Source: JANQOH01 sp965201155
GTDB taxonomy: Bacteria > Pseudomonadota > Alphaproteobacteria > UBA7887
Direction: 5' to 3'
Assembly: GCA_965201155.1 (NCBI GenBank)
Contig: OZ241752.1
Location: forward strand, 1,178,001 to 1,242,000
DNA length: 64,000 bases
Positions within the stretch are counted from its first letter, which is position 1. Each line of letters begins with the position of its first letter. This document shows positions 9,246 through 18,486 of the stretch, in pieces. Made by a program: the position numbers and the translations under genes. The notes under the pieces were generated by a model. That model did no database searches and was not told where the DNA came from. It was given only the letters and a program-made list of their open reading frames with translations.

Positions 9246-10288
9246 GCGTCCGAGCGAAGCGCCAGCGCGGCGGCCGCTTGTTCGACCAGAACGGCGATGA
9301 TCTCGGCGCAGGTTTCCTCCTGCCGTACCATGCCGACGCTCTGGCCGGCCATCATGGAGCCGTTATCGACGTCACCGTCGATGACGGCGCGCTTGAGGGC
9401 GCCGACCCAGAATTTTTCGATTTCGAGCTGAGCTTCCCCGAGGGGCAATTCGCCGGAATTGTAGCGTGCAACGATCTCGCGCTGAAAGTCGATGAACCTG
9501 CGCGCCCCCTTGTTGGCGAGGGCGCGCACGGGGATCACGGGGAAGCGGGGGTCGAGTTGCACTGAGGTCTGGGCATCGCGCGCGTGGGCGCGCATGATGG
9601 CTTTCTTGAAGGCCGGGTGCGCTATGGATTCACGGGCGCAGACGAAGCGGGTACCCAGTTGGCAACCTGCGGCGCCGAGTTCGAGATAGGCGGCGATGGC
9701 TTCGCCGCGGCCGAGGCCGCCCGCGACCAGGATCGGGACGTCAGAGATTTCCGGCAGGATTTCCTGCGCCAGCACATTGGTGGACACGGGGCCGATATGG
9801 CCGCCGGCTTCCATTCCTTCGATGATCAGGGCGTCCACGCCCATGCGTACGAGTTTTCGCGCCAGGGCCAGCGCCGGTGCAAAGCAGATCACACGCGCGC
9901 CGAAATCCTTGATGCGTCGGATGGCTGCGGCCCGGGGCAGGCCACCGGCGAGTACGACATGGCTCACTTCATGGCTGCCGCAGACGTCAATAAGCGCATC
10001 GAGTTCCGGGTGCATGGTGATGAGATTGACACCGAACGGGGCAGCGGTGCGTTCGCGCGTTGCGGCGATTTCCGCGTTCAGGAGGTCCGGTCCCATTCCG
10101 CCGCACGCGATGACGCCGAAGCCGCCGGCGTTTGACACGGCGGACACAAAGGCGCGTTCGGACACCCATGACATTGCGCCTGCCATGATCGCATAGCGAC
10201 TGCCGAGGAGCGCGCAGCCGGCGGCCCATTTGCGGTCAAGGCGGGCATAGCCAGCCGCCAGGCGGTCGGCGGCGCCGTTATTCGTCAT
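9242..10288 (-). CDS. Nitronate monooxygenase family flavoprotein
   Basis: FMN-dependent TIM-barrel enzyme of the nitronate monooxygenase (2-nitropropane dioxygenase) family, 348 aa. Family signs are SNAGGFGVIACG near the N-terminus, GMEAGGHIGP (phosphate/flavin loop with the candidate catalytic His) and VAGGLGRGEAIAAYLELGAAGCQLGTRF. The physiological substrate is unknown; members detoxify nitronates, and related FabK-like proteins reduce enoyl-ACP. ATG 10288 overlaps the end of lysC by 11 bp and the stop overlaps ptsP by 4 bp, so lysC, this gene and ptsP form one transcription unit. Confidence 0.85.
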   Translation of the reverse strand: MTNNGAADRLAAGYARLDRKWAAGCALLGSRYAIMAGAMSWVSERAFVSAVSNAGGFGVIACGGMGPDLLNAEIAATRERTAAPFGVNLITMHPELDALIDVCGSHEVSHVVLAGGLPRAAAIRRIKDFGARVICFAPALALARKLVRMGVDALIIEGMEAGGHIGPVSTNVLAQEILPEISDVPILVAGGLGRGEAIAAYLELGAAGCQLGTRFVCARESIAHPAFKKAIMRAHARDAQTSVQLDPRFPVIPVRALANKGARRFIDFQREIVARYNSGELPLGEAQLEIEKFWVGALKRAVIDGDVDNGSMMAGQSVGMVRQEETCAEIIAVLVEQAAAALALRSDA

Positions 10289-11498
10289 CGAGGCCGTAGG
10301 CCGCGTGCAGCGCGCGCAAGGCCAGCTCCGCATATTCCTCGGCGATCAGGACGCTGACCTTGATTTCGGATGTGGAGATCGCCTGGATATTGATGGCTTT
10401 CTCGGACAAGGTCCGGAACATACGCTGGGCGACGCCCGCGTGGCTTCTCATGCCGACGCCGATGACGGAGATTTTCACGACGTTAGAGTCGCTGAGCAGG
10501 CTTTCATATCCGAGCGTTTGGCGCGCGGCTGACAGCGTGTCGATGGCCCGGTCCATATCGGCTTTGTCGAGGGTAAAGGTAATATCCGCCCATTGGCCGT
10601 CGTGGGAGGAACTTTGCACGATCATATCGACGTTTACGCCGGCATCAGCGAGAGGGCCGAAGATGCTGGCCGCGATTCCCGGGCTGTCGGCGATATGCGC
10701 GAGGGTTATTTTGGCTTCATCGCGGGAATATGCGATGCTGCTGACGATGTCCTGTTCCACGATTTCGTCCTCATCGACCAGCGTAGTGCCGCTGCCGTCG
10801 GTAAAGCTTGACAAGACGCGCAGGGTGACACGGTGGCGCATGGCTATCTCGACGGCGCGGGTCTGGAGGACCTTGGCGCCGAGGGAAGCCATTTCAAGCA
10901 TTTCTTCGTAAGTTATCCTATCAAGCTTGCGCGCCTTGGCAATGATACGCGGGTCGCCGGTATAGACGCCTTCGACGTCGGTATAGATGTCGCAGCGGCA
11001 CGCGGCGAGGGCAGCTGCCAGGGCCACCGCGGAGGCGTCGGAGCCTCCGCGGCCGAGCGTTGTAATACGCCGGCGCGGGCTGAGTCCCTGGAATCCTGCG
11101 ACCACGGCGACTTCACCGTGCGTCATCCGGTTGCTGATTTCGTTCACGTCGATGTCCAGGATGCGTGCCCTGCCATGCACATCGTCGGTATGGATGGGCA
11201 ATTGCCATGCCAGCCAGGAGCGCGCCGGCACACCGAGGTCCTGGATCGCCAGAGCCATCAGTCCGGCGCTGGCCTGTTCACCGCTGGCGACCACCACGTC
11301 ATATTCGCGCGCGTCGTGCAGGCGGGCCATGTCGCGGGTCAATTGGTCGAGTCGGTCGGTATCGCCGGCCATTGCCGAAACGACCACGGCGACTTCGTTG
11401 CCGTCGCGAACGGCTGCCGCGGCGCGCGCGGCCGCGTTGCGGATGCGGGCAATATCGCCCACCGAAGTGCCGCCGAACTTTTGCACGATGCGCGCCAT
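10278..11498 (-). CDS. lysC: Aspartate kinase LysC
   Basis: Phosphorylates aspartate as the first step towards Lys, Thr, Met and diaminopimelate. The 406-aa protein starts at ATG 11498 with MARIVQKFGGTSV, the family's nucleotide/aspartate signature; an upstream in-frame extension has no homology and was dropped. The kinase domain includes GRGGSDASAVALAAAL and DVEGVYTGDPR. Two C-terminal ACT domains (from about residue 260; DSPGIAASIFGPLADAGVNVD and VGMRSHAGVAQRMF) indicate allosteric feedback by Lys/Thr. Divergent from ubiG across about 100 bp. Confidence 0.95.
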   Translation of the reverse strand: MARIVQKFGGTSVGDIARIRNAAARAAAAVRDGNEVAVVVSAMAGDTDRLDQLTRDMARLHDAREYDVVVASGEQASAGLMALAIQDLGVPARSWLAWQLPIHTDDVHGRARILDIDVNEISNRMTHGEVAVVAGFQGLSPRRRITTLGRGGSDASAVALAAALAACRCDIYTDVEGVYTGDPRIIAKARKLDRITYEEMLEMASLGAKVLQTRAVEIAMRHRVTLRVLSSFTDGSGTTLVDEDEIVEQDIVSSIAYSRDEAKITLAHIADSPGIAASIFGPLADAGVNVDMIVQSSSHDGQWADITFTLDKADMDRAIDTLSAARQTLGYESLLSDSNVVKISVIGVGMRSHAGVAQRMFRTLSEKAINIQAISTSEIKVSVLIAEEYAELALRALHAAYGLDDE

Positions 11499-11599
11499 TG
11501 GCCGCCCCGCCTTTCCTGTGCCGATGTCTGGTGTGTGGTGATATAAGTACCGGGTCGCTACCGCGACAAGCCAGCGAGACGCACGACAGGCCCTGACTG

Positions 11600-12343
11600 A
11601 TGACGACATCCGATAGTGGGCCGCAGACAGCAGATCCGGCCGAAATATCGCGCTTCAACCGCGATGCCGCGAAGTGGTGGGACGAAACGGGTCCGATGGC
11701 GCCCTTGCACGCTTTCAACCCTGTGCGGATCGGAGTTATCCGGCAGATGCTGCAGGGACATTTCGGGTTTGACACTGAAAGTTTTTCGCCGCTGGAGGGA
11801 CTGCGCCTTCTCGATATCGGTTGCGGCGCGGGGCTGGTGGCCGAACCCATGGCGCGGCTGGGCGCCCGGGTGACGGGAGTTGATGCCGCGGAGCGGGCAA
11901 TTGACGCAGCGCGCGTCCATGCGGCGCTCTCCGGGCTGCCGATCGACTATCGCGTCGGTGCGGTGGAGGCGCTTGATGCTCCGCCGTTCGACATAGTTCT
12001 GGCGCTGGAAGTGGTCGAGCACGTTCAAAATCTTCACTTGTTCCTTGCGGAAGCGGCGGCGCGGGTGCGTCCCGGCGGAGTGTTCGTGGCGGCGACGCTG
12101 AATCGCACAGCGCGGTCGTTCGCGCTGGCGGTCGTGGGTGCGGAATATGTGCTGCGGTGGCTTCCCCGGGGCACCCATCGCTGGGCGAAATTCATTCGTC
12201 CGAGTGAATTGATCGCGAGGCTTACGGATAACGGGCTGCGCGTTACCGACACATCGGGATTTGCGTGGCGTCCGCTTTCCCGCCGCTGGGCGGCGACTGA
12301 CGATCTTTCGGTCAATTACATGGTTGGCGCAGTCAAGGCGTGA
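11600..12343 (+). CDS. ubiG: Ubiquinone biosynthesis O-methyltransferase UbiG
   Basis: SAM-dependent methyltransferase that carries out both O-methylations in ubiquinone synthesis. In 247 aa the SAM motif LLDIGCGAG sits at ~70-78, with the UbiG-type features EISRFNRDAAKWWDETGPM at the N-terminus, HAFNPVR and LEVVEHVQN. The C-terminal DDLSVNYMVGAVKA is also typical. It is divergent from lysC, a common alphaproteobacterial gene pair, and implies an aerobic ubiquinone-based respiratory chain. Confidence 0.95.
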   Translation: MTTSDSGPQTADPAEISRFNRDAAKWWDETGPMAPLHAFNPVRIGVIRQMLQGHFGFDTESFSPLEGLRLLDIGCGAGLVAEPMARLGARVTGVDAAERAIDAARVHAALSGLPIDYRVGAVEALDAPPFDIVLALEVVEHVQNLHLFLAEAAARVRPGGVFVAATLNRTARSFALAVVGAEYVLRWLPRGTHRWAKFIRPSELIARLTDNGLRVTDTSGFAWRPLSRRWAATDDLSVNYMVGAVKA

Positions 12344-12369
12344 AGGTGCAGCCCGGGGCAAGAGAGCCA

Positions 12370-13347
12370 TCAAGACCCGGTCAGCACTTCAGGATTGATC
12401 ACTACGTTGCGGTCGAGCGCGCCGGAAAAGAAGCCGAGCACATTTTCGGCGCAGCGTAATGACATGCGTTCGGCGCATTCTTCGGTGAGGCCTGCCTGGT
12501 GCGGACTGAGAATCACATTGTCCAGGCCGAACAGGGGGTTGTCCGGCGGTGTCGGTTCCTGTTCGAAGACATCGATCCCTGCGCCGGCGATCTCGCCGCT
12601 GCGCAGGGCGGCAATGAGCGCTGCTTCGTCGACCAAGCCACCTCGGGAGGCATTGACGACAATCGCGTGGCGGGGCAGTGCGGCCAGTGCGGCCTTGTCG
12701 ACCATGTGCGCGGTTTCGTCAGTAAGGGGTGCGTGGAGGGTGAGGTAGTCGGCGTCTGCCAACCCGTCGGCCAAGCGGGTCAGGGGTTCGGCCCCGATGG
12801 CGGTGATATCGGCGGCGGAGACCCACGGGTCGTAGACGCGGACGCGCATTCCGAATGCATTGCACAGGCCGGCGACCAGCCGGCCAACACGGCCGAGGCC
12901 GGCGATGATGACGGTCTTGGTAAACAGGTCATGGCCGGTCAGGCTGCCGTCACCCTGCCATGCTCCGGCACGAACCAGCCGGTCGAACTGAAGCCCGCGC
13001 TTGGCTGTGGCGAGCATGAGATAGAGGGTATGCTCGGCGACGGTGCGCGCGTTCGCGTCGCCGACGACGGTGAGCGGGATACGGCGCTCGGTGAGCGCGG
13101 CAACGTCCACGGAATCAAAACCGACACCGTGGCGGGCAACGATTTGCAGCCGATTGGCGCGGGCAATCAACGCGCGGTCGATACGCGCGGTGCGCACGAT
13201 CACGGCGTCGGCCTGGGGCACATGTTCGGCTACCGTGTCGGGTTCCTGGGAGATCACGGTGACGGTCATGCCGGGCGTTTCCTGCAGCCGTTGGATGCCG
13301 GATTCGTGGACCCGTCCGACCACGATCACATGGCGCGCCTGATTCAT
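12370..13347 (-). CDS. D-isomer-specific 2-hydroxyacid dehydrogenase
   Basis: NAD-dependent 2-hydroxyacid dehydrogenase of the SerA/formate-dehydrogenase fold, 325 aa. The Rossmann motif GLGRVG is at ~150-155, and the catalytic set is Arg235 (NASRGGLVDE), Glu264 (DVFEQEP) and His283 (SPHQAG). There is no ACT domain, so it is not the long regulated form of SerA. Phosphoglycerate, hydroxypyruvate or another 2-ketoacid may be the substrate. ATG 13347 is preferred over an in-frame ATG 27 bases upstream because GGAGAA sits 6 bases before it. Divergent from prmA. Confidence 0.85.
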   Translation of the reverse strand: MNQARHVIVVGRVHESGIQRLQETPGMTVTVISQEPDTVAEHVPQADAVIVRTARIDRALIARANRLQIVARHGVGFDSVDVAALTERRIPLTVVGDANARTVAEHTLYLMLATAKRGLQFDRLVRAGAWQGDGSLTGHDLFTKTVIIAGLGRVGRLVAGLCNAFGMRVRVYDPWVSAADITAIGAEPLTRLADGLADADYLTLHAPLTDETAHMVDKAALAALPRHAIVVNASRGGLVDEAALIAALRSGEIAGAGIDVFEQEPTPPDNPLFGLDNVILSPHQAGLTEECAERMSLRCAENVLGFFSGALDRNVVINPEVLTGS

Positions 13348-13423
13348 GCGATATTCTCCTGCATGGAAACTCATTCGCCCCGGGGGCGCCGGGTATTGTC
13401 ACATTGACCGGGGGGCACATGCA

Positions 13424-14311
13424 ATGCGGCAGGGCGACACAAGGGAAACGCGGGTTGCCTCGGTGCGGGTGCCTCTGGTTCATCTCCCGGCCTTCGAGGC
13501 TGCATTCCGGGGCGCCGATGCGTTGTCTGTGACGATCGAGGCGAATAAGTCATGCCACCTTGAGGGAGTGTACGGGGCGCAGGCAGAGCGCTCGGAAGTG
13601 CTTGCGCTGGTATCGGCGGCGGCTGCAGCGGTCGGTCTGGCGCCGCCCGCCCTTGCGTGGGATGCGCTTCCTGACCGGGACTGGGTGGCGGCCGGGCTGG
13701 CAGCGCTGCCGCCGGTTCGGGCTGGGCGGTTTCGCGTGAGGGGTGCGCATCATGCGCGGGGTTCGCGGCTTCATGAACTGCATATCGAGGCGGGTCCCGC
13801 GTTCGGCACGGGTCACCATGAAACCACGCGCGGCTGCCTGCTGGTGCTGGATCGCCTGGCGCGTATGCGGCGGTTCGTGCGGCCGCTGGACATGGGGTGC
13901 GGCAGCGGTGTGCTGGCGCTAGCCATGGCGCGCCTGTGGCATCGCCGCGCTATCGCGGTGGACAATGATGCCATGGCAGTTGCGGCGGCGCGGGAAAATG
14001 TGCACCGCAACCGGCTTGAGGGGCTGGTGACATGCCGCCGGGGAGAGGGTTTCAGTGCGCTTCGGCGCGGCGAACGCTTTGACCTGATAGCAGCCAATAT
14101 TCTGGCGCGGCCGTTGATTGCCATGGCGCCGGCGATGCGCGCGTGCCTGATGCCGGGGGGCGTGGCGGTCGTGTCCGGTGTGCTGCGCGAGCAGGCGCCT
14201 TTCGTGTTGAACGCATTCCGCCGGCATGGGCTGGCGCTGCGCGGGCGGGTGGATGTGGGCGCCTGGCCGACGCTGTATCTGTGCCGGCCAAGCGCGGTAT
14301 TTCAAATGTAG
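13424..14311 (+). CDS. prmA: Ribosomal protein L11 methyltransferase PrmA
   Basis: SAM-dependent methyltransferase that modifies ribosomal protein uL11. The 295-aa protein has a divergent N-terminal substrate-recognition domain (~1-115) and a catalytic domain with the family signature AFGTGHHETT, the SAM motif DMGCGSG and the active-site NILARPL. ATG 13424 was chosen because residues encoded upstream have no family match and overlap the divergent dehydrogenase start. The 3' end overlaps the convergent substrate-binding protein gene by 10 bp. Confidence 0.9.
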   Translation: MRQGDTRETRVASVRVPLVHLPAFEAAFRGADALSVTIEANKSCHLEGVYGAQAERSEVLALVSAAAAAVGLAPPALAWDALPDRDWVAAGLAALPPVRAGRFRVRGAHHARGSRLHELHIEAGPAFGTGHHETTRGCLLVLDRLARMRRFVRPLDMGCGSGVLALAMARLWHRRAIAVDNDAMAVAAARENVHRNRLEGLVTCRRGEGFSALRRGERFDLIAANILARPLIAMAPAMRACLMPGGVAVVSGVLREQAPFVLNAFRRHGLALRGRVDVGAWPTLYLCRPSAVFQM

Positions 14312-15558
14312 CCGAGTTCGCGTTTCCACTCGGTTTCGTAGGCGAGTACGTCGCTCCAGTTTGCGGCGCGAATGCCGGTGACGAAGGGCGCCTCGGGAAT
14401 GGTGGTGCCCCAGCCGATAGCGTAGTTGATGAGGGTGTGGTCGGCGGCGCGGATGGTGACGCTATTGCCCGGGCCGACTCCGACGGGCTGGGGCATGGTC
14501 TTGCCGCGCAATTTGTCGGCGACGGGGGCGCCTCCGGGAGCGCCGGCTTCGCGCATGGCCGAGAGCAGAAAGTCGATGGCGGCCTTTGCTTCCCATGACC
14601 AGTTTGTGGGGTGGTCCTCGAAGCGTGCAACATAGGCGGCGTCGAACGCGCGGTTGGCTTCGGTATCCGGGAAGCCGGCGATATAGCGAGTGCCGGAATG
14701 CAGACCTTCGGGCAGGTTTCGCAGCGCGCTCATGGTGGTGTAGTCGGCGAGATTGATGGTGAAGAACGCGATGTCCTCGAACATGCCGTAGATTGCGGCC
14801 TGGTCGATGAACGACACGAGATCGCCGCCCCAGAGTGCGCTGTAGACGGCATCGGGGCGGCGCTGCAAGATCTGGGTGATGACTTCGGTGTAGTCGGGTT
14901 GGAAAAGTTTGGGCCAGCCTGCGCCGACGACGTCGATATCGCCGGTGAGGTCGTTGAGCAGGCGGAAGAACAGGTCGGTATTGTCGCGACCGTAGGCGTA
15001 GTCGGGAGATACCGACATCCACCGCTTGAGGCCGTCGCGGGCGGCGATTTCGGCGGCATATTGAGCGCTGCCGACGGCATCGTGAATGCCCTGGCGGGCG
15101 AAGCGGAAAGCGTTGGTGCTGCGGATTGCCGGGTCGGCGGTCAGCGACGAGGTTTCAGAGGTTACGTGGAGGCACAGGGTTCCCGTTTCGCGGACCACTT
15201 CCTGGACGGCGAAGCTGGCGCTCGAGGCCTCGGCGTTGAAGATCACGTCGACGCCTTCGCTGTTGACGAGGTCGCGGGTGATGCGCGCCGCCTCGTCCGG
15301 TTTGGCCTTGCTGTCGCGCAACAGCAGTTCCACGGGCCGTCCGTCGAGACCGCCGGCGGCGTTGAACGCCTCGATGGACATGCGCGCTGCATTGCTGGTC
15401 GAGATGCCGACCTGTGCGACGCGGCCCGACAGGATGGTAGGCATGCCGAGCTTGATGGGCGCATTCCGGCCCCGCACGATTGCCGGGAAACCGGTGATGG
15501 CAGCAGCTGCGCCGGCGCCAAGGGTGAACTGCCGACGGTCGAGACCGGTGCGTGACAT
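14302..15558 (-). CDS. Tat-exported substrate-binding protein, branched-chain amino-acid ABC type
   Basis: Periplasmic ligand-binding protein of the Leu/Ile/Val-binding family (Peripla_BP_6), 418 aa. The N-terminus carries a twin-arginine signal (DRRQFTLGAGAAAAITG), which suggests folding before export. The mature start IKLGMPTILSGRVAQVG and the two-lobe pattern fit hydrophobic or organic-acid ligands. ATG 15558 is preceded by GAAGGAAA. No permease or ATPase gene is adjacent, so it is an orphan. The two upstream Ldh_2-family dehydrogenases on the same strand suggest, by context only, that the ligand is a hydroxy- or keto-acid. Confidence 0.85.
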   Translation of the reverse strand: MSRTGLDRRQFTLGAGAAAAITGFPAIVRGRNAPIKLGMPTILSGRVAQVGISTSNAARMSIEAFNAAGGLDGRPVELLLRDSKAKPDEAARITRDLVNSEGVDVIFNAEASSASFAVQEVVRETGTLCLHVTSETSSLTADPAIRSTNAFRFARQGIHDAVGSAQYAAEIAARDGLKRWMSVSPDYAYGRDNTDLFFRLLNDLTGDIDVVGAGWPKLFQPDYTEVITQILQRRPDAVYSALWGGDLVSFIDQAAIYGMFEDIAFFTINLADYTTMSALRNLPEGLHSGTRYIAGFPDTEANRAFDAAYVARFEDHPTNWSWEAKAAIDFLLSAMREAGAPGGAPVADKLRGKTMPQPVGVGPGNSVTIRAADHTLINYAIGWGTTIPEAPFVTGIRAANWSDVLAYETEWKRELGYI

Positions 15559-15648
15559 GGTGATTTCCTTCAACTTCAGTGCGAGGTCGGTGGGCTGCAG
15601 GACTTTAGCACGGGCATGGCGGGGTGTCGTGCCGTGACCCGGCCTTGC

Positions 15649-16722
15649 CTATTGCAGGCCTTCCGGCGGGCGAACCTGGTAGTCGTCGGCGATGCGCAGC
15701 AGGGTGCGCATGGTCTCAGCTTCCAGCGGGATGCCGTCGGCCTCGCGGGTCCTGCGCGCGGCGCGCTCGGGGTCGCCCGGCGTCAGGACGGGCACGGCGG
15801 GGTCGATGGGGCGGGCGCTTCTGGCCCAGGCGATGAATTCGGAGATTTCGGCGGCAAAGCCTCCGGTGTCCATGGCTGCCGCGTTCATGTAGATGGACAA
15901 CATATTGTTCGCCAGAATCTTTACGCCAGGACGGGCGCAGCCGCCGCTGCCGAGGGCGCCGGCAAGCAGCTCGCAGATCATGGAGAGGCCCGATCCCTTG
16001 TGGTCTCCCATGGCGCGGATGGCGCCCCCGCCTCCGCGCGAGCTGAGTCTGCTCTTGTCGGTTATGGGGCCGTAGATGGCCTCGGGGTCGGTGGTGAGGT
16101 TCCCCTCGGCGTCGATCAACGCGCCTTCGGGGAGGGGTTTGCCGCCATTGACGGCCACCATCACCTTGCCTTCGGCGACGATGGAGGTGGCGAAATCAAG
16201 GATGACGGGTTCGTCGCCATTGGGCACGCCGACGGCAAACGGGTTGGTTGACATGCGCCGGTCGATACCGCCGAACGGGGCGACAAGTGTGCCGACGCCG
16301 GAGGTATTGACGAAATGCACCGAGACCGTGCCGGCGGCGGCGGCGCGCTCCGGCCAGTCACCAATGCGTCCGAGATGGCTGGAATTGCGCAGTCCGATGA
16401 CGGACACGGCGTGGTTGCGGGCTTTTTCGATCCCGAGATCGACGGCCTGTTCGGCGACTGTCTGGCCGAACCCGAACTGTCCGTCCACGATGGCGAAATT
16501 CGACGCTTCGTGAACCACCTCGATAGACCGGCCCGGGTAGACCCAGCCGGATTTCATCCAGTCAAGATAGCGTGACACGCGGATGACCCCATGGCTGGGG
16601 TGTCCGGTGAGGTTTGCGGTCACCAGGTAATGGGCAATGCGTGCGGCTTCCGCGGCCCCGCAGCCGGCGGCGGTGAAGATATCGGCGACCAGGGTGCGCA
16701 GCGGCGCGGCGTTGACGGGCAT
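15649..16722 (-). CDS. Ldh_2-family malate/L-lactate-type dehydrogenase (second of tandem pair)
   Basis: NAD(P)-dependent oxidoreductase of the Ldh_2 family (malate, sulfolactate, ureidoglycolate and related dehydrogenases), 357 aa. Family hallmarks are SHGVIRVSRYLDWM, VIGLRNSSHLGRIGDW (catalytic His region), NTSGVGTLVAPFGG, RRMSTNPFAVGVPNG and GDHKGSGLSMICELLAGAL. ATG 16722 overlaps the stop of the upstream paralogue (ATGA), so the two are translationally coupled. The open frame continues upstream inside the paralogue but without homology. The precise hydroxyacid substrate is not predictable. Confidence 0.88.
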   Translation of the reverse strand: MPVNAAPLRTLVADIFTAAGCGAAEAARIAHYLVTANLTGHPSHGVIRVSRYLDWMKSGWVYPGRSIEVVHEASNFAIVDGQFGFGQTVAEQAVDLGIEKARNHAVSVIGLRNSSHLGRIGDWPERAAAAGTVSVHFVNTSGVGTLVAPFGGIDRRMSTNPFAVGVPNGDEPVILDFATSIVAEGKVMVAVNGGKPLPEGALIDAEGNLTTDPEAIYGPITDKSRLSSRGGGGAIRAMGDHKGSGLSMICELLAGALGSGGCARPGVKILANNMLSIYMNAAAMDTGGFAAEISEFIAWARSARPIDPAVPVLTPGDPERAARRTREADGIPLEAETMRTLLRIADDYQVRPPEGLQ

Positions 16723-17801
16723 CAGGCGGTATCCGGTTTGATGTCGGCGAGGCGGGCGATGCGGTGTTCCGGCAGGCCGACCTGGCGGGCGGCGGCGGAG
16801 AGCTGCGCCATGGTGGCAGCGTCGAGGGGGATGCCATTCGCAAGGCGCTCGGCGCGAGTGTTCTCTTCGGGTTCTCCCGGCATGAGGATTGCGTCGACAC
16901 CCGGCACTCTGGGCGACGCTTTCACCCAGTCTATCAGGCGTTCGATGTCGTGCCGGAAGGCTTCTCCGGCGATCGTGTCGGGGTCGATGAAGAGTGACAG
17001 CATGCCGTTGCAGACGCGGTTTGCGGTGGGGTTGTCGGGGTGACTGGAGCCGCCGCCGGTGAGGGCGCCGGCGAGAGCCTCGATCAGCACGGACATGACG
17101 TAGCCCTTGTGCGCGGCGATGGTGAGGATGGCGCCCGGCGGGTCGGCGTAGAAGAGTTCGGGGTCGGTGGTGGGTTGGCCGGCGCTGTCGACGATGGCGT
17201 TTTCCGGCACCGCGACACCCTTGTTGCGGGCGACGCGGATCTTGCCTTCGGCGACGACGCAGGTGGACATGTCGGCGATGATGGGCGGGCGTCCCGGGAC
17301 GGGGATGCCGGCGGCGATGGGGTTGGCGGACAGTCTGCGATCGGTTCCGCCCCATGGTGCGACGAGGATGCCGCCGCCGGAGGTGTTGACGAAGTGGAGC
17401 GACAGGAGGCCGGCTTCGGCGGCCTGGATTGCCCAGTCGCCGACGCGTCCGACATGGCCGGAATTGCGCAGGCCGACCATGGCCAGGCCGGCGCGGGCGC
17501 ATTTTTCGATTCCGAGAGCCACGGCCTGTTCACCGAGCACCTGACCGAAGCCGAAATTGCCGTCGACGATTGCCACGCTGTCGTTTTCGAACACGGTGGT
17601 GATGGACTGGTTGGGCACAAGCGTGCCGCGTTCCACCCAGTTCACATAGGCGGGGGCGCGGATGACGCCGTGGCTGTCATGACCTGCGAGATTGGCACCG
17701 ACGAGGTGGCGAGCGATGATTTCCGCTTCTTCCTCGCTGCTGCCGGCATTGCTGAAGATGGCTTCGGTCAGCGCCGCGAGTTTTTCATGATTGACGGTCA
17801 T
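16722..17801 (-). CDS. Ldh_2-family malate/L-lactate-type dehydrogenase (first of tandem pair)
   Basis: A 359-aa paralogue of the next gene downstream, collinear with it throughout. Shared blocks are DSHGVIRAPAYVNWVERG, VDGNFGFGQVLGEQAV, GLRNSGHVGRVGDWA, FVNTSGGGILVAPWGG, RRLSANPIAAGIPV and AAHKGYVMSVLIEALAGAL. ATG 17801 has a strong GGGAGGAG upstream. The start region overlaps the 3' end of the UDG gene by 17 bp. The tandem arrangement suggests an old duplication with divergence, or a two-subunit enzyme. Substrate unknown. Confidence 0.88.
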   Translation of the reverse strand: MTVNHEKLAALTEAIFSNAGSSEEEAEIIARHLVGANLAGHDSHGVIRAPAYVNWVERGTLVPNQSITTVFENDSVAIVDGNFGFGQVLGEQAVALGIEKCARAGLAMVGLRNSGHVGRVGDWAIQAAEAGLLSLHFVNTSGGGILVAPWGGTDRRLSANPIAAGIPVPGRPPIIADMSTCVVAEGKIRVARNKGVAVPENAIVDSAGQPTTDPELFYADPPGAILTIAAHKGYVMSVLIEALAGALTGGGSSHPDNPTANRVCNGMLSLFIDPDTIAGEAFRHDIERLIDWVKASPRVPGVDAILMPGEPEENTRAERLANGIPLDAATMAQLSAAARQVGLPEHRIARLADIKPDTA

Positions 17802-18486
17802 GGTTTTCTCCTCCCGCGGCGGCGCCGAGCGCGGGTTTCCGCGTTGTACGGGGGCTGGTGGGCGGCGTCTCGATTTCACGCCGGACACGCGCCAGGACTG
17901 CCTCGAACATGGGCGGGGTCAGGCGGCGCGTGTTCACATTGTAGCGCGAACAGTGGTAGCTATCAAACAGGGTGCGGCACTGGTCAAGCCGGTGGGCGGC
18001 GCCGTGGCGAAACGGGTGGGCGGCGCGCCTTATTCCGAGGGCTGCAAGCACGGCGTCGTGCGCTGTTCGCCCGAGGGCGAGAATGGCGCGGAGGTTTGCC
18101 ATGCCGGTGATTTCCGCGTCGAGGAACGGGCGGCAGGCGCGCAATTCGGTGCTTGCGGGGCGGTTTTGCGGCGGTGCGCAACGGACGGCGTTGGTAATGC
18201 GGCACGCGGAGGGTTCGGGGTATTCGCCGGCGGTTTGCGCGAGGCCGCATCGTTGCAAGGCGGCGAACAGGAATGCGCCTGCCGCGTCGCCGGTGAAAGG
18301 GCGTCCGGTGCGGTTTCCGCCGTGCAGGCCCGGCGCAAGGCCGACGATGAGCAAGCGCGCGGCGGCGGAGCCGAGCGAGGCCACGGGGCGGTTGTGGTGG
18401 TGCGGGAAGGCGGCGGTATTGGCGTACCGAAACGCCGCGAGCCTGGAGCAGAGGCTGCAATCAGGCGGCGGTTCGGCAGCCGGCAT
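17785..18486 (-). CDS. Uracil-DNA glycosylase, family 5 (UdgB type)
   Basis: Base-excision repair enzyme (233 aa) of the Fe-S family 4/5 UDG group. Four cysteines fit the [4Fe-4S] site: C10 and C13 (DCSLC), C103 (VRCAPP) and C118 (ACRPF). The substrate loop is GLAPGLHGGNRTGRPFTGDAAG, and the second motif is DSYHCSRYNVNTRRLTP, typical of family 5. Such enzymes remove uracil and other deaminated bases from GC-rich DNA. The start overlaps the upstream NYN gene (ATGA). The long Arg/Pro tail running into the next gene may not be essential. Confidence 0.88.
   Translation of the reverse strand: MPAAEPPPDCSLCSRLAAFRYANTAAFPHHHNRPVASLGSAAARLLIVGLAPGLHGGNRTGRPFTGDAAGAFLFAALQRCGLAQTAGEYPEPSACRITNAVRCAPPQNRPASTELRACRPFLDAEITGMANLRAILALGRTAHDAVLAALGIRRAAHPFRHGAAHRLDQCRTLFDSYHCSRYNVNTRRLTPPMFEAVLARVRREIETPPTSPRTTRKPALGAAAGGENHDRQS

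Noticed and set aside
15649..17502. A single 617-codon frame suggesting a fusion protein ahead of the second Ldh_2 gene
   Set aside because: The first ~260 codons are an out-of-frame reading of the upstream paralogue; homology starts only at ATG 16722.
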